A stretch of DNA of 64,000 bases. Origin: Tenuifilum sp040752515. GTDB lineage: Bacteria > Bacteroidota > Bacteroidia > Bacteroidales > Tenuifilaceae. Location of the stretch: contig JBFMGQ010000012.1 in assembly GCA_040752515.1 (NCBI GenBank), positions 19,431-83,430 on the forward strand, given 5' to 3'. Position numbers and translations under genes: made by a program. Below the pieces are notes generated by a model. The model had not been told where the DNA came from. It was given only the letters and a program-made list of their open reading frames with translations, and ran no database searches. Positions 43,948 through 53,400 of the stretch are shown in pieces (the stretch's first letter is position 1; every line of letters starts with the position of its first letter).

Positions 43948-45036
43948 CTAGGCAAAATCTTTATTGTTCATCAAAACATCATTCACAAAGTTCTTTATTT
44001 GCTGCTCATCTTGCTTTTTGCAAATCAATAGAACATCGGCGGTGTCAACCACAATATAATCGTCCAATCCTTGTATTACGGCAAGTTTATTCCTGGGAAT
44101 ATTGAAAATGGAGTTACTGGTTTGGTAAAGCATTAGCTGTTGAGCAATGGCAGCATTGCCATTTTGGTCGTGGGGTAGGTGAGTGTAAAGCGATCCCCAG
44201 GTTCCAAGATCGGACCAGCCAAATTCCGAGCAGAAAACATAAACATTGTCAGCCTTTTCCATTACCCCATAGTCAATGGATATATTCCTGCATTCAGAGT
44301 ATGCTGTTGCAATGGAGTTGGCCTCGTTATGGGTTCCGTAAACCGATGAAAGTTCCTTAAAAATACTGCTAACCTCGGGTAAGTGGCTCTCGAGGGCTGC
44401 AGTAATAGAATCAATACTCCAAATAAATAAACCTGAGTTCCAGAAAAACTCACCACTTTCCACGAATTTTTGAGCCAGTTCAAGGTTTGGTTTTTCAGTA
44501 AATGTTTTAACCTTGTAAAGCGAAGGAACCTCCTTAACCGGTTTCCCAATCTGGATATACCCGTAACCTGTTTCGGGTCGGCTGGGTTGAATACCTAGGG
44601 TAATAAGCGCATTGCTGCTCAAAGCAAATTCGGCTGCCTTATGAACGGTGTCAACAAAAACATCCTCGTTTAAAATAAGGTGATCGCTTGGAGCTACTAT
44701 GGCTACTGCATTTGGATTCTGCTGTTTTATTTTGTAAGTGGCGTAAGCAATACATGGTGCGGTATTCCTCCTCAGAGGTTCAAGCAGAACCTGGTTAGGC
44801 GAGAGGTTTGGTATTTGCTCATGGACCAAATCGTTGTATGCATTACTGGTTACTATCAGTATGTTCTCACGGGGACAAATATGGCTCATCCTATCGAAGG
44901 TTTGCTGTAGTAACGATTTTCCTGTTCCCAGTATATCGATGAATTGTTTGGGCTTATCGGTACGACTTAGTGGCCAAAAACGGCTGCCTATGCCACCGGC
45001 CATGATTATACAGTATAGGTCTTTGCTTTCAAGCAT
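43948..45036 (-). CDS. manC: Mannose-1-phosphate guanylyltransferase
   Basis: Makes GDP-mannose for glycan synthesis. The N-terminus has the sugar-nucleotidyltransferase signature MAGGIGSRFWPLSRTDKPKQ. Other blocks are LEPLRRNTAPCIAYATYKI, VAPSDHLI, KTFTEKPNLELAQKFVESGE and FWNSGLFIWSIDS. At 362 residues it is the single-domain form without a fused phosphomannose isomerase. It is transcribed toward the T9SS terminator and preceded by a -33/-7 promoter at 45057-45084. Confidence 0.94.
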   Translation of the reverse strand: MLESKDLYCIIMAGGIGSRFWPLSRTDKPKQFIDILGTGKSLLQQTFDRMSHICPRENILIVTSNAYNDLVHEQIPNLSPNQVLLEPLRRNTAPCIAYATYKIKQQNPNAVAIVAPSDHLILNEDVFVDTVHKAAEFALSSNALITLGIQPSRPETGYGYIQIGKPVKEVPSLYKVKTFTEKPNLELAQKFVESGEFFWNSGLFIWSIDSITAALESHLPEVSSIFKELSSVYGTHNEANSIATAYSECRNISIDYGVMEKADNVYVFCSEFGWSDLGTWGSLYTHLPHDQNGNAAIAQQLMLYQTSNSIFNIPRNKLAVIQGLDDYIVVDTADVLLICKKQDEQQIKNFVNDVLMNNKDFA

Positions 45037-45056
45037 CGTTTTTCTATTTTAAATTG

Positions 45057-45084
45057 CAAAAGTAGTTCATTTTTTTGGGTCAAA
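45057..45084 (-). promoter_or_regulatory. -33/-7 promoter for manC
   Basis: On the minus strand TACTTTTG (45064-45057) matches TAnnTTTG exactly, with TTTG (45084-45081) 16 bases upstream. Confidence 0.5.
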
Positions 45085-45279
45085 AAAGGCACACTACTAT
45101 ACTTCTATAATTTTTAAAATGCCTCTTCTTAGACTTTTGCTAATAAGCGAACAGAACGTTTTACGTTAGGCATCAAAAGGTGGCGAATAAGAAGAAAAGG
45201 TTTCGATAAATCAGCGTGGACAGATGATTCTTAGCTCAAATATTCAACTTAAAATGCTACTTTTATCTCGATATACCAT

Positions 45280-45287
45280 TAACTTTG
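45280..45287 (+). promoter_or_regulatory. -7 promoter element for the MlaE/MlaF pair
   Basis: TAACTTTG, an exact TAnnTTTG, 33 bases before the mlaE-like start codon. Confidence 0.5.
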
Positions 45288-45320
45288 TTTTGTAAATATC
45301 CGCATTAAAAAAGAAGAGGT

Positions 45321-46070
45321 ATGAAATTGCTCAGTGCAATTGATATGTTTGGGGAATACATACTGCTACTGAAAAAAGTATTCTCTAAACCTGAGAAGCG
45401 AAGGGTTTACTACCAGCAAACCATAAAGGAGATAGATAAGCTTGGCCTTCAATCGATTGGTATTGTAACAATTATATCGGTTTTTATGGGTGCGGTAATC
45501 ACCCTACAAACCGCTTATAACATGGAAAATCCATTCATTCCAAATTACCTTATAGGTCTTGGTACCCGCGATAGCATGCTGCTTGAATTCTCCTCTACCA
45601 TAATAGGGTTGATTCTAGCCGGTAAGGTTGGCTCTAACATTGCCTCTGAGATTGGAACAATGAAGGTTACAGAACAGATTGATGCCCTTGAGATAATGGG
45701 CATTAATTCTGCTAGTTTTCTTATACTTCCCAAAATTATTGCTACCGTTCTGTTTAATCCATTCCTTACGGTTTTAAGTATGATTGTGGGTATTGTTGGA
45801 GGATGGCTAGTGGGTGTGTTTACCGGTGTGGTGTCAACCCAGGAGTATATCGATGGGGTGCAGTATGCGTTTATACCATTTTACATTACCTATGCACTGA
45901 TAAAAACAGTGGTTTTTGCATTTCTGATTACCACTATATCGGCTTTTTACGGCTACAGGGTTCAGGGTGGTTCGCTTGAGGTGGGTAGGGCAAGTACCCA
46001 GGCCGTGGTAATGAGCAGTATCTTTATTCTTCTGTTCAATCTTATTCTAACTCAACTTTTACTCTCGTGA
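45321..46070 (+). CDS. MlaE/YrbE-type ABC transporter permease
   Basis: Inner-membrane permease of an MCE-type lipid transporter. Typical blocks are IGIVTIISVFMGAVITLQTA, IIGLILAGKVGSNIASEIGT, MKVTEQIDALEIMGIN and the final VEVGRA-like SLEVGRASTQAVV. About six hydrophobic segments in 249 residues, normal for the family. Its stop codon overlaps the GTG start of the ATPase gene by 4 bases. No MCE-domain (MlaD) gene adjoins, so the substrate-binding part must be elsewhere. Confidence 0.92.
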   Translation: MKLLSAIDMFGEYILLLKKVFSKPEKRRVYYQQTIKEIDKLGLQSIGIVTIISVFMGAVITLQTAYNMENPFIPNYLIGLGTRDSMLLEFSSTIIGLILAGKVGSNIASEIGTMKVTEQIDALEIMGINSASFLILPKIIATVLFNPFLTVLSMIVGIVGGWLVGVFTGVVSTQEYIDGVQYAFIPFYITYALIKTVVFAFLITTISAFYGYRVQGGSLEVGRASTQAVVMSSIFILLFNLILTQLLLS

Positions 46071-46816
46071 TAACAGTAAAAAATCTATATAAATCGTTCG
46101 ATGGGCGTGTTGTATTAGAGGATATTAACGCCACCTTTGAGAAGGGTAAAACCAACCTGATTATTGGCCAGAGCGGCTCAGGGAAAACGGTTTTGCTGAA
46201 ATGTATTGTTGGCTTACACGATGTGGATTCGGGGGCTATTTACTATAACGATACCCGTTTTGATAACCTTAACTTTAACGACAAAAAGAAAATTCGGCAA
46301 AAAATCGGCATGCTTTTCCAGGGATCGGCGCTTTTCGACTCTTCTACAGTCCAGGAAAACGTTATGTTTCCCCTTGACATGTTTACAAGTATGAGCTACG
46401 AGGAAAAGCTCGATAGGGTGAACTTTTGCCTCAAAAGAGTAAACATAATCAACTCAAATCATCTATACCCAGCTGAGATAAGCGGTGGTATGAAGAAACG
46501 CGTAGCAATAGCCCGCGCTATAGCACTAAATCCAGAATTCTTGTTTTGTGATGAGCCAAACTCGGGCCTCGATCCAAAAACCGCCGTGGTTATCGACCAG
46601 CTAATAAAGGAAATTACTGAGGAGTTTAACATTACTACCATCATTAATACCCATGATATGAACTCGGTAATGGGCATTGGTGATAAGGTAATTTTTATTC
46701 ATAATGGTAAAAAGTGGTGGGAGGGCACCAAGGATAATATACTTGATAGCGATAATAAGGAACTAAACGATTTTGTCTTTTCCACTGAGCTAACCCGTAA
46801 AATCAAGGGGCTGTAG
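46067..46816 (+). CDS. MlaF-type ABC transporter ATP-binding protein
   Basis: ATPase partner of the permease above. It uses a GTG start overlapping the permease stop. Walker A LIIGQSGSGKTVLLK, Q-loop IGMLFQGSALFDS, signature ISGGMKKRVAIARA and Walker B EFLFCDEPNSGLDP are all intact. The GSALFDS after the Q-loop and GGMKKR in the signature are typical of the MlaF/TtgA lipid-transport branch. Length 249 residues. Its 3' end is 3 bases from the opposing regulator gene. Confidence 0.93.
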   Translation: MITVKNLYKSFDGRVVLEDINATFEKGKTNLIIGQSGSGKTVLLKCIVGLHDVDSGAIYYNDTRFDNLNFNDKKKIRQKIGMLFQGSALFDSSTVQENVMFPLDMFTSMSYEEKLDRVNFCLKRVNIINSNHLYPAEISGGMKKRVAIARAIALNPEFLFCDEPNSGLDPKTAVVIDQLIKEITEEFNITTIINTHDMNSVMGIGDKVIFIHNGKKWWEGTKDNILDSDNKELNDFVFSTELTRKIKGL

Positions 46817-46819
46817 ATT

Positions 46820-47518
46820 TTAACCGTGCATCTTTATCCAACGTAGCTTTTCCGGATCAACAATTTCAATGGTAGTTCCCTCGATACGAATAATATTATC
46901 GCGGCGGAATTCCGAAAGAATTCGAACTACATTCTCAACTCGCATATCAATTAGTTCAGCAATTTCGCGTCGTGAGATAGGAAGGTTGAACTTATATGAT
47001 TTGTACACCTCGTTGGCAAAGTAGCATAAAATAAAGGCAACACGGCCTCGCAGTTGGCGTAATTCAAGATCGAGCCGGGTACCCATCATCAAGTCCGATA
47101 CCTGCGATATTTTTTCCAGTAGCGTTTTGGCAAAATCGCCATTGGTGCTAATTAGGTTCATTACAAGGTTATAATCAACGCTACAGTACTCACAATCTTC
47201 AATGGCAATTATGTTGTACTGGTAGTTTTTTGAAGAAAAAATGCTGAGCAAGCCCACAAAATCGTTAGGGGTTGCAATGCCAATTATCTGTTCACGACCA
47301 TCGGGGTTAGTACGGGTAAGTTTTGCTAAACCCACACGCAGGAATATAAATCCATTTATTGTATCCCCCTGTTTGGCTAAGGCTTCGCCTTTCTTGGCAA
47401 AGTTGAAGGTTTTATTAGTGGTTAGCTGTTCAAGTTGCTCGTCGTTCAGCTTTGAGAATACCGATGAACGGAACCCGCATTCAGCGCAAACATTGCCTGG
47501 GCAAATGTTTTTATTCAT
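46820..47518 (-). CDS. Crp/Fnr-family regulator with FNR-like N-terminal cysteines
   Basis: A 232-residue transcription factor with an N-terminal cyclic-nucleotide-binding-like beta-roll (GEALAKQGDTINGFIFLR) and a C-terminal winged helix (LPISRREIAELIDMRVENVV). The recognition helix has E-x2-VR, close to the E-x2-SR that reads TTGAT in FNR. The N-terminus MNKNICPGNVCAECGFR supplies three Cys (C6, C11, C14), and EDCEYCS near residue 110 adds two, so an oxygen-sensing Fe-S cluster is plausible. The start at 47518 is preferred to an upstream Met at 47566 because that would place the TTGAT palindrome inside the gene. It is transcribed away from the SQR operon. Confidence 0.85.
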   Translation of the reverse strand: MNKNICPGNVCAECGFRSSVFSKLNDEQLEQLTTNKTFNFAKKGEALAKQGDTINGFIFLRVGLAKLTRTNPDGREQIIGIATPNDFVGLLSIFSSKNYQYNIIAIEDCEYCSVDYNLVMNLISTNGDFAKTLLEKISQVSDLMMGTRLDLELRQLRGRVAFILCYFANEVYKSYKFNLPISRREIAELIDMRVENVVRILSEFRRDNIIRIEGTTIEIVDPEKLRWIKMHG

Positions 47519-47545
47519 ATCTATATATATTGATATATAACAGAA

Positions 47546-47559
47546 TTGATTTTTATCAA
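47546..47559. promoter_or_regulatory. Perfect FNR-type operator TTGAT-N4-ATCAA
   Basis: TTGATTTTTATCAA is a perfect palindrome in the divergent spacer, 28 bases upstream of the regulator start codon and about 88 upstream of the SQR-like start. It is the expected site for an FNR-like protein and could regulate both directions. Confidence 0.65.
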
Positions 47560-47646
47560 CCGCCATAAAGCTATAGCTTTTGTTTTTAATAACGTAATTT
47601 GAATTGATAATTTTTTAACAATCATGTAAACATAAAGCATAAATAT

Positions 47647-48876
47647 ATGAAGAAGATTGTGATTTTAGGAGCAGGAACAGGCGGAACCATAATGGCAAAT
47701 AAGCTCCGCAAGGTTTTGGATCGCGACGAGTGGAGTATCACCTTGGTTGATAAGGATCCGAACCACTACTACCAACCTGGTTTTTTGTTTATTCCTTTTG
47801 GGATTTACAACAAGCACGATGTGGTTAAGCCTAAGGCAAGTTTTATTCCTGCAGGTGTAAAATTCATTATTAATGAGATTGATCGGGTTGAACCCGATAA
47901 AAACACTGTTCACCTAACTAATGGGCAAATCCTTGAGTACGACTTTTTAATAGTTGCCACTGGCACTCATATTAAACCAGCGGAAACACCTGGTTTGGTT
48001 GGCAGGGAATGGCGCAAAAGTATTTTCGATTTCTACACCCACGAGGGAGCCGTTGCCTTGCAAAACTTTTTGAAAACCTGGGAAGGTGGCGACATGGTTA
48101 TAAACATTGCAGAGCTCCCCTTCAAGTGTCCGGTTGCACCCCTTGAGTTTGCTTTTCTTGCCGATGAGTTCTTTGTTAAAAAAGGGATTCGCGATAAGGT
48201 AAACATCTACTATACTACACCTCTGTCGGGTGCATTTACCAAGCCAAAGTCTTCAAAAATGCTCGGAGAGCTTTTACAGGAAAAGAATATTCATATTATT
48301 CCCGATTTTTACCTTGAACGGGTTGATGATGAAAACAAAAAGATTATCTCATACGATGGCCGCGAGGTTAAGTTCGACCTGCTTACCATTATTCCCGTTA
48401 ATATGGGTGCCGATTGGGTAGCCCGCAGCGGCATGGGTGATGATATGAACTACATTGCTACCGATAAGTACACCTTGCGTTCCGAGAAATGGGAAAATGT
48501 ATTTGTGCTTGGCGATGCCAGCAATATCCCTACTTCTAAGGCTGGATCGGTAGTTCACTTTGCCTCGGATGTGCTGTTTGAAAACCTTATTGCAGCCATC
48601 GAGGGTCGCCCATTGATTGCCAAGTTCGATGGTCACTCTAACTGCTACATCGAAACGGGTTTTGGTAAGGGCTCGCTCATCGATTTTAACTACGAAACCG
48701 AACCGCTACCTGGAACATATCCATTGCCTGGAATTGGCCCGTTTGGCTTACTCAAGAATACCCGAATAAATCACTACGGAAAGGTAATGTTCCGTTGGAT
48801 TTACTGGCATTTGCTGCTAAAGGGTAAAGAACTCCCGCTTGAATCGCAAATGACTATGGCTGGTAAGGAACTTTAA
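47647..48876 (+). CDS. Sulfide:quinone-oxidoreductase-like FAD/NAD(P) flavoprotein
   Basis: A two-dinucleotide-domain flavoprotein close to sulfide:quinone oxidoreductases. FAD site MKKIVILGAGTGGTIMANKL, ATG block YDFLIVATGTHIKP, active-site-like ELPFKCPVAPLEFAF with the single central Cys, and NVFVLGDASNIPTSKAGSV. Only one of the usual redox Cys pair is obvious (the other candidate is in HSNCYIETG), so it may act on a sulfur compound other than free sulfide. The C-terminal amphipathic region could bind membrane. Length 409 residues. First gene of a run of four closely spaced genes. Confidence 0.82.
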   Translation: MKKIVILGAGTGGTIMANKLRKVLDRDEWSITLVDKDPNHYYQPGFLFIPFGIYNKHDVVKPKASFIPAGVKFIINEIDRVEPDKNTVHLTNGQILEYDFLIVATGTHIKPAETPGLVGREWRKSIFDFYTHEGAVALQNFLKTWEGGDMVINIAELPFKCPVAPLEFAFLADEFFVKKGIRDKVNIYYTTPLSGAFTKPKSSKMLGELLQEKNIHIIPDFYLERVDDENKKIISYDGREVKFDLLTIIPVNMGADWVARSGMGDDMNYIATDKYTLRSEKWENVFVLGDASNIPTSKAGSVVHFASDVLFENLIAAIEGRPLIAKFDGHSNCYIETGFGKGSLIDFNYETEPLPGTYPLPGIGPFGLLKNTRINHYGKVMFRWIYWHLLLKGKELPLESQMTMAGKEL

Positions 48877-48888
48877 AATTGGTAAGCC

Positions 48889-49557
48889 ATGGAAAATAAT
48901 TTGCAACAACAAATTGATGAGCTCAACCGTAAGATGGACCTTGTACTGGAGTTGCTGGCCAAGCAACAGGAAAGGAGCGAGGTGGTGGAGGACTTGGTTG
49001 AGGATTTGAACATTGTGGTTAAGGATGCATTCCAAACCGCCGTGGATGAACTGACTATTCAAAATATAAAGATTGATGGTGAAGATGTACGCTACCTAGT
49101 GTTCAAGTTGCTACGCAACGTTAAAACTTTTGGCGAACTAATGGATATGCTGGAAAGCCTAATGGATTTCCTTCACGATATAGGCCCGGTAGTTCACGAT
49201 GCAGGTATAGCCTTTACAAAAGCATTGGACGACCTTGACCAAAAAGGGTATTTTAGTTACTTCAAGCAATTGGGCTTGCTGGCTGCCGATTTCAAGGAGC
49301 ATGTTACCGAGGAGGATATTATTCGCCTTCGTGAAAGCATGCCTGCCGTTGGGTTAATGCTGCGCAGTTTAACTCAACCCAAGGTAATGAATGCATTGGC
49401 CGAGGTAACACAAACCCTTTCGGCTATGGAAATGGACGAGAAAATTGACAATAAATCGTTGATTGGCCTTGCCCGTCAACTAAGCAAACCCGAGGTTCGC
49501 CGCACTCTATCGTTTACGCTACGGGTTATGGGCGAATTAGGGAAAACTAAAAATTAA
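48889..49557 (+). CDS. DUF1641 protein
   Basis: A 222-residue helical protein of DUF1641. An N-terminal coiled coil (LQQQIDELNRKMDLVLELLA) is followed by the family core FLHDIGPVVHDAGIAFTKAL and an MPAVGLMLRSLTQPKVMNAL block. Function is not established; members are often encoded beside SQR-like flavoproteins or formate dehydrogenases. It lies 12 bases after the SQR-like gene, supporting a joint role. Confidence 0.82.
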   Translation: MENNLQQQIDELNRKMDLVLELLAKQQERSEVVEDLVEDLNIVVKDAFQTAVDELTIQNIKIDGEDVRYLVFKLLRNVKTFGELMDMLESLMDFLHDIGPVVHDAGIAFTKALDDLDQKGYFSYFKQLGLLAADFKEHVTEEDIIRLRESMPAVGLMLRSLTQPKVMNALAEVTQTLSAMEMDEKIDNKSLIGLARQLSKPEVRRTLSFTLRVMGELGKTKN

Positions 49558-49582
49558 TTACTAACCAAAAATAGATAAAGCT

Positions 49583-49894
49583 ATGGCAGAAAAAGTTTAT
49601 GCAGGTAAAACCGTTAGCGTAACCGATGATGGTTACCTAACCGATCCTAATCAATGGACAAAAGAGATTGCTATTGAAATTGCTAAGGAGGAAGGCATTG
49701 AGCTAACCGACAAGCACTTTGCTGTGATTGAGTACATTAGAGAGAAAACCCTTAAGGGTGAAGCTTTGACTATCCGAACCATTGGAAAGTCGGGCTTAAT
49801 TGATACCAAAGGCTTTTACGAGTTATTTCCAGGTGCACCCCTGAAAAAGGCCAGCCGTATTGCAGGTATTGCTAAGCCATCGAGTTGTGTTTAA
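49583..49894 (+). CDS. DsrC/TusE-family sulfur carrier with one tail cysteine
   Basis: A 103-residue sulfur-transfer protein with the family start GKTVSVTDDGYLTDPNQWTK and the flexible C-terminal arm RIAGIAKPSSCV. The penultimate Cys is the sulfur-binding residue. The second Cys of true DsrC, ten residues earlier in the arm, is Ser here (KKASRIAG where DsrC has a Cys). It is therefore more like TusE or a persulfide relay than a dissimilatory sulfite reductase partner. It is encoded 25 bases after the DUF1641 gene. Confidence 0.87.
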   Translation: MAEKVYAGKTVSVTDDGYLTDPNQWTKEIAIEIAKEEGIELTDKHFAVIEYIREKTLKGEALTIRTIGKSGLIDTKGFYELFPGAPLKKASRIAGIAKPSSCV

Positions 49895-49913
49895 CCTTTT
49901 AAATCAATAGAAT

Positions 49914-50417
49914 ATGGCAAACGCACAGGATCACCCTATCAAGAAGGTGATGATTATATGCGCCAAGGCTAACCTTGAAGATGTTTACGCAGCCTTGGTT
50001 ATGGCAAATGGCGCCGTGATGGAAGGCATTGAGGCTAAGGTGTTTTTCACTTTTTTTGGCCTCGACGCTATCACTAAAAAACAGATGAAGAGGTTGCACA
50101 CTGCCACCGTAGGTAATCCCGGGTTACGAATGCCCGGTGGGCTTCCTTTTCCTACTATTTTGGGTATGCTCCCCGGTGTTGAAGCTGGCGTTTCGGCAAT
50201 GATGAAAAGCCAAATGGAAAAACTCGATATTCCACCAGTAGATGAGTTCCTTGAACTTATTACTGCTGGAGGAGGTGAGATTTATGCCTGCAAACTTGCC
50301 GTTGAAATGTTTGGACTTAAGAAAGAGGATTTCAGCGAGCATGTTAAGGATATTATTACCATTGGTCAATTTTACGAATTGGCTGCCGGTGAGGGAACTC
50401 AAATTATTTTTGTATAA
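49914..50417 (+). CDS. DsrE2-family sulfurtransferase
   Basis: A DsrE/DsrF-like protein of the DsrE2 branch, thought to pass persulfide sulfur. Recognised by KKVMIICAKANLEDVYAALV (Cys in strand 1), MEGIEAKVFFTFFGLDAITK, and GGGEIYACKLAVEMFGLKKE, where the Cys is the likely sulfur site. Membrane helices found in some DsrE2 proteins are absent. Length 167 residues. It is the last gene before a strong hairpin terminator and starts 19 bases after the TusE-like gene, completing an SQR-DUF1641-TusE-DsrE2 set. Confidence 0.85.
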   Translation: MANAQDHPIKKVMIICAKANLEDVYAALVMANGAVMEGIEAKVFFTFFGLDAITKKQMKRLHTATVGNPGLRMPGGLPFPTILGMLPGVEAGVSAMMKSQMEKLDIPPVDEFLELITAGGGEIYACKLAVEMFGLKKEDFSEHVKDIITIGQFYELAAGEGTQIIFV

Positions 50418-50439
50418 GCAAAGTGTGATTCTTTTATGT

Positions 50440-50468
50440 GCAAGAGCCCCTTTACTGGGGCTCTTTTG
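50440..50468. terminator. Bidirectional terminator between sulfur genes and sensor gene
   Basis: AAGAGCCCC (50442-50450) pairs with GGGGCTCTT (50457-50465) around a 6-base loop. T follows on the plus strand. On the minus strand it lies directly beyond the sensor stop codon. Confidence 0.82.
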
Positions 50469-53400
50469 CTATATTCTAAATCCAATTATAGTAATATCGT
50501 CGATTTGCTGGGCATTGCCTCGCCAGACCTCGAAATTTTGCTCAAGTAATTCATGGATAGCCTCCATGTTGCCATTGGCATTTTCCAGGAGCAGTTTTTC
50601 AAACTGCTTTCGTCCAAATCGTTTCTTATCGACTTCGGATAGCTGATCGAAAAGGCCATCGGTTGCAACTATTAAACCATCACCCTTTTCAACAGTTACC
50701 TCTATTAGTGGAATATTGGGAGTAAACCAGCGATTTCCAATTGCTTTACCTCCCGATTTGTAAACTTCCAGAACGGTTGAATTTTCAATCCGCTTAAGGT
50801 GGTATAGAGGACTATGTGTTCCAGCAAACTTAACGGTTTGCTCTTTCCTGTTTACCATGCAGACTGAAATTTCCATTTCCACTGCCATAGAAGAAGCGTG
50901 GGCATGAAGCTCATTACCAATGGTTTGTGTAAAGTGACTGTTTAATTCAACTATCAATTCTACCGGATTTTTTAAAGTTGAATGCGTGTAGGTTTCGTTT
51001 AACAGGGTGATACCCATCATGCTCACAAAACCGCCATGTACCCCATGTCCAGTACAATCGGCCATTATCAATGTAAATTCCTCGGGATTGCCCTTTAACC
51101 AGTAAAAATCGCCGCTAACCACATCTTTGGGTTTATACATCAGGAAGTATTCTCCCAGGATAGCCGCCATATTTGCATCGCTTGGCATTAGGTTGGTTTG
51201 TAGTAGCTTTGAAAACTCAAGGCTCTCGTTTATTTGATAGGTTTTCAACCGTAAACTGTTGCTTTGTTGTTTAATGAGTTCTGCTTGACTTTTCAGCTCC
51301 TCGTTTTGCGAGATTATCTCTTTAGTTTTTTCTTTAACGGCTTGCTCAAGTTCATCCCTTTTCCTTTTTACCCTTTTTACTTTCTCAACCTCATAGATGT
51401 AAACCATTCCACCAATAAAGATTAGGAATACAATAAAAAACCAGGGTTTAAAGTAAAAAGGCAAGCCCACCAGGAATTTAATGGATATTGGATTTGGCGA
51501 TACAGTACCATCGGAACGGGAGTAGTAAACCTTAAAGGTATATTTGCCATAGGGTAGATTGGTGTAATGGGCAATGGGGGTAAAGGTTTTATGGGCTCTT
51601 GTGGAATCCTCAAAACCTTCGAGCCAGTATGTATATTCTAACTTACTGGGATACGTGTAATCGGTTGCTGTGAAGTGAACATCGAGCCACTTATGGCTTG
51701 CCCTGATGTAGATTTTGGAATTTGAGTCAGGGAAATTAGCAAGGGTATCGTAATCGGTAATGCATGAAATAATCTTGATGTTTTGAAGGGGAATTTCATT
51801 GCCCGGAACATAGGGGTTAAAAAGGTACACCCCAAAGTTTCCGCTTACTGCCAACGTGTCGAAACCCCAACGGTCAATGGCAGTGACAAATCCATCTTTA
51901 AACCCATACTGGGTACCCTTGATATCAACCTTTTTAAGTTTTTTGCTGTAACGCACAACCCCTTTATCGGTTCCAACCCAGTAGTTGCCAAGCCTATCCT
52001 GGTAAACTGCCGTAACCACAGGTGATGGCAGGCCATGCCTTGTATCAATTAGGCTGAAAGCCTCACTCCCAGGGGGTAATACGGCCAGACCTTTATCGGT
52101 ACCAAAAAGCATATTCCCATCGGCATCTTCAAAAATGCAATGGGTTACGCTTGTGTTAGGATACGAGGTGGAGTCGTAGGGCAGGTGGGGGTAGTGCTTA
52201 ATGGTGTGTGTTTTTGTGTTAATTCGGTCAACTCCCACTCCATTTTTGGTAAAACCAACCCAAACGTAACCCTGGGAATCCTGAAACATTTTGTAAGTTA
52301 AATTACTTTGAATAGCACTCTTCCCGGGTTCGTAGTAGCTTTCGTATCGTTTTTCACGGGCAATATACTTCGAAACACAAACATCCGATAGTATCCATGT
52401 GTCGCCTAAGGCATCGGTTGATATCGATTTGATTTGCGTTGAGGGTAAGCTATCCTTGCTGGCAGGGTAGGCGTTAACCTGTTGTAAAATATCTCCCCTT
52501 ATGGAAAGCCGATACAAGCCTTCAGTATTCGAAATCCATAGGGTTCCAGAGCTATCAACATTTATGCAGGTGATGTTCTCTCCATTCAGGTATCGTTTAA
52601 CAACTTTGTTACCAATTATCTTTGTCACACCATTACTGGTGGCAGCAAACACCAAGTTTTTGTAGGTTATCAGGGTGTTTATATTACCATCATCAATCTT
52701 AACCGGTTTGCTTTGAGTACTGGTTTTAAGGAATAAACCCTTTATTGTGCCAAGGTAAATTTTGTGGTCAATATTGGTAATGGTTTTTACCTGAGGGAAA
52801 TGGGTATCGTTTAAAATTTCCTCAAAGGTATTGTTCCGCCAACGATAAACATCTGAAGGTGCTATGGCATAAAGATACTTTCCAGTTGAAATTGCATTGA
52901 ACGGGTTTTTTGAAGGAAGTGGTTTTTCAAATTTACGTGCTTTTAGGTTTAAGGGATAAATTTTACCATCGGTACCCAGGATATACAGGGTGTTTTGGTA
53001 GAATAGTGCATCCTTGATATTTGTCTGAAAATTAAATAACACCCTTTTTCCCTGGGGGATTCCATAATCTGCATCAAAATGTTGGGGATATATTGTTAGA
53101 GTGTCCTTATCGTTAATGTTTAAAAGGGTTGTTGCGCAAAAAAAGATCCATCCATTGTGAGAACAGTTAATTTTATTAATAATTCCTGATGCATTGGAAA
53201 TAAGATGTTCGAAGATATTAATTTTTTTTTGGGTAAAGCGATTTAATGCCGGATTGAATTGATAAATAGAAGCGCCCCAACCTGCAACCAAAGCTACACC
53301 ATCGGATGTAGTAATGGTATTGGAATACCAGTAATAGTTATCCTCGTCGAAGCGCTGAAAGCGTTTCTTGTCGATCCAGAACCGGTTAAACCCTCCACCC

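Noticed and set aside
47519..47566. Upstream start for the FNR-like regulator
   Set aside because: It would place the perfect TTGAT-N4-ATCAA operator inside the coding region and adds an AT-rich, non-conserved extension.
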